This document shows positions 7,266 through 15,900 of a DNA stretch of 23,403 nucleotides, one piece after another; position 1 is the stretch's first letter; every line of letters starts with the position of its first letter. The stretch lies in IMG/VR virus record IMGVR_UViG_3300008217_000101, positions 1 to 23,403 of that record; one strand, given 5' to 3'. This DNA is from a virus. Under the pieces are notes generated by a model. The model did not search any database. It saw only the letters and a list, made by a program, of their open reading frames with translations, and had not been told where the DNA came from. Made by a program: the position numbers and the translations under genes.

Positions 7266-10200
7266 ATACCTGTCCATTAGTTATAGTTGTTGGTGGATCT
7301 GTTCTATAAGTTAGGTATTGCTGCAAACTAGCGTTTACTGCGCTCCATATCCTACATAGTCTCCACCAATGATTATCGTTATCTATGTGAACCCCTACTC
7401 CCTGCTCCGCTATGGCTAAGGCAATCATTTGCTCAAGCAAATCATCTCCTCCCCCACCAGCAGTATCTTGCATAGAACCTAGGAAGATGCTACTCAATTC
7501 ATAAGGGTCTACTGGAGTATTATCATACTCTTTCAGATGGTACAACTCTGAATAGTCCGATCCACTTGTAGAACGGAGAACTTTCCAGGTCCCCGCACTA
7601 GCGTCTGGGATAGTACCGTAGGATACACCCCCAACTATCTCACTAGCCCCTGGAACCACATAGTTTCCAAATAATTCTCCTGTAGATCGGACTACCATAC
7701 CTCTTCTTCTTACAGTAGGAAAGTGGGCAACCCCACTTATAGAATTTGTTGGAGATGCGGGGCTATAATCAGACCACGGTTGGCTATCTGGTTCATCTGT
7801 ATCATAAACAAGTCCGCTTCCACTATGGGATCCCCTGTAGGTCCAACTAATATTCCCCTGACTTCCACCCAAAGGAGTGTAATACTCAAAGAAAGAATAC
7901 TCTTTAGAGTGTGAAAGAGAGCCACTCAGAACAGGAAGAAAGGAGCTTCCCTCGTATTTTGTGTAGTCTCCTGGGCGTATCTCTAAAGCATCTTTGTTTA
8001 CACGGGCAATATCGGCTATAGTAGCATAGATATCTATAGCATCTACCATAGCACTAGTCGCATTACCAACCCCCTTGGCAGACTCTGGGATAAAGGAAGC
8101 ACTTGCAAACATAGGAACTCTAACCCCTCTTTCGTAGGTTGTTCCCTTCATGCCCCCTCCTGGTCTGTCATTATACTCATTTCCTCCACCCCGTCTATAC
8201 TGTAGTTGTCCGTAGGCAGGGTCAGTAGCCTTCCTCCATCTTGAATAAATCTCTCCAATCCCACTAACTGCACCCAGTCCTCCATAGGTGCCAGCAGGGG
8301 AGACTGCTGCCTGTGCATAGTCCATATAATCGTTCCAAACACCATTATCAGTTCCGTTATCACCCATCCATATAAACAGGGTTCTATTTTTTCTAGTTGC
8401 ATCTAGGCTGCTTAGGAAGCCACTCATGCAATAATCCATGCTCTCTATCATCGCATTTTGGTTAACCCATACTGCGCTTGCTGCATCAGTATAAGACATA
8501 TCCACACCTCCGTCTGCTGGGAGGTTCATCAACATTTGGATATGATTCTCATTATACTTATCAGTATAAACTGTACTACTTGGGGGGTAGGTGTAGGGAG
8601 TATGAGCGGTATTTAAGGGAAGATACATAAAGAAAGGTTGGGGAGCAGAGTTGAACACCGCACTAGCTTCCGCAAAAGTTTTAACTGTAGCATACGAAGA
8701 CACATCTCCCTGAACATAGGGTATAGCGTTGCCGTGGCCTCCGATACCATTTGATTCAGGAAATGTGGTATACCCTGAGTCAGAAACCGTTACAATATCC
8801 CCATTGATATTCATAAAGTAATTGATATATCCCATATTAGAATCATTAATAGGGAAATCATCATCCCAGTTATCTACACTAGAGGCTACACTAGGTCTTT
8901 CATTTTTGTGTCCTGGAATTGGAGGATTGTTTAGATTCTGGAACATAGCTCGGTAATCATCCCACTTCCCTACAGCAGAAACATGTGCCCAACCAGTACC
9001 AGAGAAAGAAGTAAACTCACCCTCAGCCTCTGCTGATTCTTTTTCATAATAAGTAGAGAATTGGTTCCACTCACACAGATGCCACTTACCTATCATCGAA
9101 CTGTAGTAACCATGCTCTCTCAGTAGTTGAGGAAGAATCTTGAAGTTATTAACTCCCCAAGTTGAGATTCCTCCAGTCTGAGACAGAATGATATTAGAGA
9201 GGTTTTTAAGAACACCAGGACCTGCGGGATTATCTGGATCAGTAGTCCATATATCATGCTCGACTCCTAATGCTTCTAAACCTCCCCTCAACCTTAGTGC
9301 TTTATTTGTAGCTACGGTGGCAACTCCATGACCCCAATATCCTGTACTTCCTGCTTTCCCTCCATCAAAGTTATCAAACTTTTTACTAGAGAAGGCATTC
9401 TTTCCTGTTAGGATATTAGCTCTTGTAGGGCTGCACATAGTATTAACCCTAGCATCGGTAAACATAATTCCCCCCTCCATCATCGCACTCAATTGAGGGG
9501 TATTGGGATACAGCGGACCATGCTGATTCGGAGCCCACATATCTATCTCAGTAGGGTTCCCAGAGGTAATATTATCTTTATCATACATTCCTAGCTGATC
9601 AATGCCTATATCATCAGCCATGATAAATACCACATTAAAACCCTGACCTGTAGCGTAGTCTACAATATGCGTCTCTGAGTTCTGTGGTCCTAAGAATTGC
9701 TGATACCAACTATCCTTCTCAATTATCACCTGTAGTGCCCAATTTACTCTGTCTCTATCGCAACGAGCTACATCTTGGAGATCCCAATCAAGGTAGTGGC
9801 TTACCGCTCCTGATACAAATTCACTAGCAACTGTTTTATTTTTACTAGGAGAGTAGTTATTAACAAAGGATGATGTAGTAGCGCACACAGCTAGAACATT
9901 CTTTAGAGTATGTCCTTGCATTATATCAAACATATCATTTGATAGTTGAGATGGTGTTCTATATTCGGCCCCGTTTCCTGCTGATACAGATGAGATATCA
10001 TAACCTGATAGGTCTAGGTTTACTGCTGGCTCTTCAATATTAGGTATCTCTGTATAGGTATTATCCCCTACATTATATAATTTAAAGAAGGGGACATAAT
10101 CTGTACTAGTAGAAGAGGTGGAAGATCCAACATAACTCATGTGAGAGAACACAGAGGAGTTATCGAGATGCCCCCAATATACTCCAGGCATATTTGTAGC

Positions 10201-11793
10201 ATCACCTATAGAACTTGTAGAGGACGCTTGGAATGTGGGGGACCACCACCGTTTTGCATACAAAGGAACCTCTCTCCATTGGTATAGCTCCTTTAGAGAA
10301 GGTATCCCTGACCAGTAAATTCCTCCAGTCCCCGTAACTACATCGGCTTTAACTAACAATAGCGAACTTAAAGCTCCCATCCCACTAAGACTACTACTGA
10401 TAAAAGCGGAAGTATCGTAGTAGTCTGTACTGGAGGACATTAGAGGTGCGCCATCATCCACAGAAGAGAGAACACTTCCAAACATACCCACCTGTTTAGG
10501 AATTCCAGCAAGTTTAAAATCGAAAGTACTTAGAGTATATGGATACCAACTTTCCCAATCCATAATCCCTTCTCGATTAGCTACAGCGATAGCTCTAGTG
10601 GAGCAAGCCTCATAGGAAGCAGAAGCCATAGCCACTCCTCCAACCGCAGACCCCTCTGGTCCATAAGCTAAATAGCCAGCTAGTGTACTCCCAAACCCAT
10701 TCCCCGCTACAATAACATTACTGGCATTAAGGTTCCAATTTGCTGTTACTAACTCCCCTCTCTCCTTTGCGAATTGAATAGAACTCACAGCGTCTGTAAA
10801 GCTATTTGTTAATCCATTAGGAAGTCTTAAGGGACCAGTAGAGGAAGGAACTAGCCCTGCACTACTATCAAAAGAAGAAGTGAATAGAGGGGTAGACGAG
10901 GTAGCTGTAGGATAATCATAATCAAACGCTACGACTGAAAAGCCGTTCTGTAGGAGGCGTATAAGATAGGAATTTTCAACATTTTGTCTAAGGTTGTCAG
11001 GGATGGTGCTTGTTTTGGTGATTGGCTTATTACTACTTGTTACATTAGGGAAATAGCACACCCAAGCATTCCCGTTAGGATTTTCAAAGGGACTTTTATA
11101 GAAGTTATAGGTATCTCCTATCTCGGTAGGAGTAAGGTTAACTTGATTTGCAATATTGATCGCTAATACCCACTCAATTTGAAGTAGGAAATCACTATTC
11201 TTTGCAAGAGGAGTAGAAATACCCATACCATCTTCAAACCCAAACGACTTATAGGCACCTAACTGTAACTTTCGTGGTGTTAGGGGGTCTTTACTTAGGT
11301 TGTAAAATAATCCAGCCTCACTTATATTGTGACCATTAAGTGTATTTTCATCAATAATCACAGTAAAGCAAACCGTGCTATCACTCATTTTGGTAACATG
11401 AGCATTATCGGGTTTCCTTAAATCAATGAAAGCGTTCTCTTTACTACTCACACCTATTTGATTAATAGGATCCTTGTAAATAAGCTGATCAAATTCTTCT
11501 AAGTGTAAGTTTGTGTGGTCCCCATAGTCTGGGATAGTGGCAGGAGAAGACAACTCGTACAAGTACTTTGTTGCCCAATTATCTTGGGCACTAGTTCCTA
11601 GCTGGAGCCACCCTAGGGTTATATCCTCTGGGGTGTAGGAGGGATCATACACTCCCTCCATTATATCAGCAAGAAGAGTTGCAAACCCTATGGTAATGAT
11701 ATTATCGTCATCTACTACCACCTCATCAGGTCTGTTATCAACAAACTTCTTGGTAATAGTTACATGCCCACTAATTTTAGGCTTGATATTCAT
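7264..11793 (-). CDS. Tail fibre protein with complete type I sulfatase domain and esterase-like domain
   Basis: I choose the ATG at 11793, overlapping the previous TGA (ATGA), giving 1509 residues; an upstream in-frame TTG at 11811 lies inside the previous gene and has no own ribosome site. Residues 1-213 are the adaptor domain shared with the two flanking genes. Residues ~240-640 resemble an alpha/beta hydrolase: strand FSVVAFDYDYP, helix DAVSSIQFAK, then NVIVAGNGFGSTLAGYLAY, but the G-x-S-x-G nucleophile is G-N-G-F-G with Gly366. Residues ~715-1440 are a full sulfatase: metal-site DD at 727-728 (MADDIG), C-S-P-T-R with Cys787 as formylglycine precursor and Arg791, GKWHL with Lys903 and His905, His1064 (AHTPY), Asp1145-Asn1146 (GDNG), Lys1216 (KGTTYERGVRVP), and the C-terminal ELYHL...P-x-x-P-Y-E-L. 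Known chemistry: sulfate ester hydrolysis with Ca2+. Inferred role: desulfating a host surface glycan during adsorption. Confidence 0.92.
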   Translation of the reverse strand: MNIKPKISGHVTITKKFVDNRPDEVVVDDDNIITIGFATLLADIMEGVYDPSYTPEDITLGWLQLGTSAQDNWATKYLYELSSPATIPDYGDHTNLHLEEFDQLIYKDPINQIGVSSKENAFIDLRKPDNAHVTKMSDSTVCFTVIIDENTLNGHNISEAGLFYNLSKDPLTPRKLQLGAYKSFGFEDGMGISTPLAKNSDFLLQIEWVLAINIANQVNLTPTEIGDTYNFYKSPFENPNGNAWVCYFPNVTSSNKPITKTSTIPDNLRQNVENSYLIRLLQNGFSVVAFDYDYPTATSSTPLFTSSFDSSAGLVPSSTGPLRLPNGLTNSFTDAVSSIQFAKERGELVTANWNLNASNVIVAGNGFGSTLAGYLAYGPEGSAVGGVAMASASYEACSTRAIAVANREGIMDWESWYPYTLSTFDFKLAGIPKQVGMFGSVLSSVDDGAPLMSSSTDYYDTSAFISSSLSGMGALSSLLLVKADVVTGTGGIYWSGIPSLKELYQWREVPLYAKRWWSPTFQASSTSSIGDATNMPGVYWGHLDNSSVFSHMSYVGSSTSSTSTDYVPFFKLYNVGDNTYTEIPNIEEPAVNLDLSGYDISSVSAGNGAEYRTPSQLSNDMFDIMQGHTLKNVLAVCATTSSFVNNYSPSKNKTVASEFVSGAVSHYLDWDLQDVARCDRDRVNWALQVIIEKDSWYQQFLGPQNSETHIVDYATGQGFNVVFIMADDIGIDQLGMYDKDNITSGNPTEIDMWAPNQHGPLYPNTPQLSAMMEGGIMFTDARVNTMCSPTRANILTGKNAFSSKKFDNFDGGKAGSTGYWGHGVATVATNKALRLRGGLEALGVEHDIWTTDPDNPAGPGVLKNLSNIILSQTGGISTWGVNNFKILPQLLREHGYYSSMIGKWHLCEWNQFSTYYEKESAEAEGEFTSFSGTGWAHVSAVGKWDDYRAMFQNLNNPPIPGHKNERPSVASSVDNWDDDFPINDSNMGYINYFMNINGDIVTVSDSGYTTFPESNGIGGHGNAIPYVQGDVSSYATVKTFAEASAVFNSAPQPFFMYLPLNTAHTPYTYPPSSTVYTDKYNENHIQMLMNLPADGGVDMSYTDAASAVWVNQNAMIESMDYCMSGFLSSLDATRKNRTLFIWMGDNGTDNGVWNDYMDYAQAAVSPAGTYGGLGAVSGIGEIYSRWRKATDPAYGQLQYRRGGGNEYNDRPGGGMKGTTYERGVRVPMFASASFIPESAKGVGNATSAMVDAIDIYATIADIARVNKDALEIRPGDYTKYEGSSFLPVLSGSLSHSKEYSFFEYYTPLGGSQGNISWTYRGSHSGSGLVYDTDEPDSQPWSDYSPASPTNSISGVAHFPTVRRRGMVVRSTGELFGNYVVPGASEIVGGVSYGTIPDASAGTWKVLRSTSGSDYSELYHLKEYDNTPVDPYELSSIFLGSMQDTAGGGGDDLLEQMIALAIAEQGVGVHIDNDNHWWRLCRIWSAVNASLQQYLTYRTDPPTTITNGQV

Positions 11794-12968
11794 ACGAAAT
11801 ATAATCTCCAAATTAGAGTAAGATCCCCAGGACGGTTACACCCTGGTCCCCCCACAGGAGGATCTCCTGGCCTATCGCCAGTAGTACAAATATTATCTAG
11901 TAAACTCTTTTTAGAAAACAACTTATACCTTTTCTCATTTGTTATAGGCTCAAATTCGAAGGGTGGATTATTATATTTCTGAGCTTTACATAGGTCCATA
12001 GCCCACAATCCTATATTGTAAATTCCTCCATATAGATTACAAGCACCTACATCCCCACTCCCAATTATAACCTTGTATGCTATTTCTCCTGTATTAGAAG
12101 CATGGAGAGCATGATTTATAGCTGTATTTGCAGATACGGTTAACCCAGACCACCCTGCGGCAAGGGCTGTGTCAGTTGTAGACGATCCTACAAAGTTTAC
12201 AAATCCACTAGTATCCATAGAGCTTACTTGATTAAATAAACTATTGTAACTTGAAGCATAGATTACATCTGAAAATCCTGCTGCTCCAATCTGAACACCA
12301 GCATCACTACTAACGGCCCAAAAAGGTGTGCCTCCCGTCCCACTCCCTGCGGGATAACATCCTAGAAGTTGAGACATTCCAGGAACTAATATAGCAGAAG
12401 TAGAGGATAGATCAGACGCATAGGCTAGGGTATTCAAATTATGCCCTATATCTGAAATACCTGAACAAAGACCACTTATAGAGGAAGGGGGGTCAAACGA
12501 AGCCTCATTTGGATGTGTAACTTCCCCAGACACAAGAGCGTTCAACTCTAGTTGCGTCTGCCTGGGAGTAACAAAGGAGGGAAGAAGATTTCCCGCATCT
12601 GTGGGCATATAAGAAGACACCTCGGGGTCCCCTGGCGCAGGTGGACCCCCACTCTGAATGACAACAACTCTTACTAAAGGATCATTATTGTCAACACTAT
12701 TAAAAGCTCCATACCCTTTTCTGGCTGTAAGCTCATGAGCATGACGCTGATATCCTTTACTATCCTTCCCAAAAGAAATAGCTTGGATAGTATAATTAGA
12801 AGTATCTAAAATGGAGGACAGGTCAGGAATACCAGAAAGACTAGAGTGTGCAGTCATGATGTCTACTAACACCTCTCCCGCACCATCTACAACCGTATTC
12901 TGGCCTTCTATTAAAAGCTCCTCGTCCGAAGTTCCATAGCACTTATATACTTCTAGCTTACCTCTCAT
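11790..12968 (-). CDS. Fibre protein: shared adaptor domain split by a ~200-residue insert
   Basis: A 392-residue protein whose ATG overlaps the previous TGA (ATGA) behind an AGAGGG ribosome site. The N-terminal ~105 residues (KLEVYKCYGTSDEEL, then NTVVDGAGEVLVDIM) match the start of the adaptor domain in the next two genes. The C-terminal ~95 residues carry the rest: AYKVIIG, YNIGLW, a K-L-F-S strand and the terminal LTLIWRLYF. About 200 Ser/Gly/Ala-rich residues with Pro/Gly linkers (GGPPAPGDPE near 107; GDPPVGGPGC near 368) sit between. The insert includes VPGMSQLLGCYPAGSG and GVQIGAAGFSDVIYASS, which look alpha/beta-like, but I cannot assign a fold or enzyme. Likely role: receptor-binding or accessory tail protein displayed from a loop of the adaptor. 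Ten Cys residues, clustered towards the C-terminus, are unusual for such a protein. Confidence 0.75.
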   Translation of the reverse strand: MRGKLEVYKCYGTSDEELLIEGQNTVVDGAGEVLVDIMTAHSSLSGIPDLSSILDTSNYTIQAISFGKDSKGYQRHAHELTARKGYGAFNSVDNNDPLVRVVVIQSGGPPAPGDPEVSSYMPTDAGNLLPSFVTPRQTQLELNALVSGEVTHPNEASFDPPSSISGLCSGISDIGHNLNTLAYASDLSSTSAILVPGMSQLLGCYPAGSGTGGTPFWAVSSDAGVQIGAAGFSDVIYASSYNSLFNQVSSMDTSGFVNFVGSSTTDTALAAGWSGLTVSANTAINHALHASNTGEIAYKVIIGSGDVGACNLYGGIYNIGLWAMDLCKAQKYNNPPFEFEPITNEKRYKLFSKKSLLDNICTTGDRPGDPPVGGPGCNRPGDLTLIWRLYFV

Positions 12969-15900
12969 GGTGATCCCTCTTTAAAATCTACTAGGTTATA
13001 AATCCCTACTGGGCTACCGTCATTTCCTAGGTAACTAGCTCTGGTATCAGGATCCCATCTTGGGTGATAACGATAGTTCAATCTACTTCCTCCACTTGCT
13101 TCAAATATTCCTGAACTATCAGCGGCTATTCGCGTAGCAAAGCCTCGACCTAAACTACTTGCTGCTAATGAATTCATATATTTGAAGATCCCCCTGTAGT
13201 CATCTAACCCAGTTCTAGTTATATCCTTAGAGTGGAGATTTCCTACATCATCCGTGTAGGATATCGTAAACTCATCTAAAGCAGTTTGGGCTAGAGTTTG
13301 ATCTATTATAGTAACCTCTGGAATAATATACTTACTATCTCCTGCATAAGGTGCTTCAAACAAAACCTCTACCACATAATGCTGATTAGTCCTATGGAGA
13401 AATGCTGGCGTATATTCTTTAGGGTAAGATTTAAAATTGCTAGATAACCTAGTCTGTTTATTATGAGTATTAAACTTAAGGGCAATAGTTTGAAAGTCTG
13501 TCTCGGCTAAGTTGGCTATTAATGTAGGAGAAGCTTTGGGTACTTCAAATACAGTAGACATGGCTTCTACATTATCATAAGCCTCCGCTATAGGGGAGAG
13601 TAATACTGAACTTACAGGATAAGCTACCCACTCCCCATTATGATACTTGTTATCATAATTCCAGGTATTCTTAAGCTCCCAGGACCAGAAGTACCCGTCT
13701 TCTGGAATCGTATGTATCCATACCCACACTTTATTTTGATAGGTGGTTTGCCCATTCATTCTAGCTATCTTCATTTTAAAATCGAAGTCGTGATCAGGAA
13801 GGAGCAAGTTAGCTGACACAGAACTGTTTCCATATCCCGATAAATCGAACCTAATCCTGGGGACTATATCAGGTTCATAGTTGGTGGCATCCACCTCTAG
13901 AGTTGCTTCTTTGGCTAGGGTTGAAATTAGCCCTGGAGTCTCGTCCAAATATTTTACTGATGGTCTATAAACTTTAAAGGAAGGTCTTGGGCTAGGAAGA
14001 TCCTGTGGTACTTCCGTTCTATAACAAAACTCTACACCACTCAAAGCAAAGGGATATCTGTATTCTCCTCCATCCGTTGCTCGGACTCCAATGACCAAAC
14101 TACTAGCCTCATCTTGAACTGAACTAGCACCCGAATCATACAGAACGGATGATGTTACCCCTCCGAACGAGGGCTGAACAAAGGAGGAAGCAACCATTGT
14201 ACTAGAAACACCGTTCTTCGTGAAATTACCATTGTACAATAATGGTCCGTAAATATGGGAGAAGACTGTCCTGCCCCCGTGATCATAGCCTCCGCTTACT
14301 AAGTGAGGGGCTGTACCATGTCTTCCAAATTCTCTAGCGTACCGATTATATACCTCCTGTACCCCAGAGCCAAACGAATAGTCAGAATATGTATCCCAAC
14401 TACTTACTCCATTGAATGCACTATTCGCTAGAGATTGGATGGGGTCTAACCAAGTAGTTGAAGCTTGCCAGTCTCCAGAGACATCTTTATAATGATTATA
14501 CGCATCTCGCAACGCATCCTTTTCCTTGGTTTGGTGCATAATCCTTATTATTTCAGGACATTCTTCTCTTCTGATATATAAAAGACACTTACCATCTTGT
14601 AATTGATCGTTAACATTTTTTAGACCTCTCCAATGAAAAGTATTAGAAGTATCTACTCCAAAAAACTGTCTCTCAGAGGCACTAGTTTCACAATAGGACC
14701 AGACAGGATGTAAGGCACTTACCCCTGACGGAAATGGAGTTTGAAACTCACACCCAGAATAGTTATAACCCAGAAGTAAGGCTCCTGCACTAACAGCAGG
14801 ATTTAAATCAGGGGTGGAAGGTTCATAGCTATTAGGCATATCAAATCCAGTTCTAGAATAATACCCGTTTCTAGGAAGAGACATGTGAAATGTTCTTCTT
14901 CGGAGATTATTTCTAGGAGCAGAGTTCACTTTAGGAATACCTCCTGCCCATGCTGGGGCACCATTTCCATCCATTATCTCGTCTGCAACCGTGTCCACAT
15001 ACTGACGAGAAATATTAGTAGAAGATAATCCATGACCCAACCCTACCTGCTCTCCCCAGTAGGTCATGTTTACTCCTGAAAGATCCCAAGCATTTACCAC
15101 AGTACTTGATGTGAATACATCAAGGGGAGTATACATAGGAATGGGGCATGCAAATAAGGTAGCCTGAAGGTACTCAAAAGCCTCTAAAAACATCTTAACC
15201 CTGGGGATGGCGTGGGCTGGGATAGTTTTATTTAATGCCTTAAGGGCTAGTACAATCCCTAAAGCAGTATCGGGGTTTGCGGATTTCGTGGTCTGAGTGT
15301 AGCTGTTAGAGCTTAAATGAAGATCAAAATGGGAAGATTTTGCATTCCACAAAGGCAGAACACTAGTTCTTTTATTTGATATATCATCTAATATTTCTGT
15401 AAAGTTAACGGGAAGTTCAAAACCAGAAGTGAAAAGGACAAATCGGTTTCCTAGGCTAATGTCATCTGTGCTAGAAACGGAGATAGACTTAATATAATTT
15501 AGTGTAGAGGTTGTTAAATCACTATCTACACTAAAAAGCTGTAGTTGTTCTTCAAGCGTCCTTAATAGTGGCTGACTTACTTGTACTTTCTCATAATACC
15601 TAATCTCCTCATAAGGAGGAATGGGGTAAGCTCTTCCTCTATAATTAAAAGTAAACTCTGGGTCTGACCCTGGAGTAGGAAATAGTTTGTCACCTAAGAG
15701 GAAGTCGGTGGGGTGTTCCTGCCATAAGACTTTTAGTATTTTATCCACACACCGTCTTATATTAGAATCAGCATCAGTCGTAGATCGGTCTGCAAGAGTA
15801 GTCCCAGGAAGCGTAACTCCATACTCTAAAGCAAGCTCTTCTGTCCAAAGGTCAAAGGGGTTGTCCTTATACCCCACTTGATTAAAGTAAGAAGTTCCAG

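Noticed and set aside
11794-11811. Upstream TTG start of the sulfatase gene
   Set aside because: The ATG at 11793 forms the same ATGA overlap as neighbouring genes, and the GGAG at 11809-11806 overlaps the TTG itself, so it can serve only the ATG.
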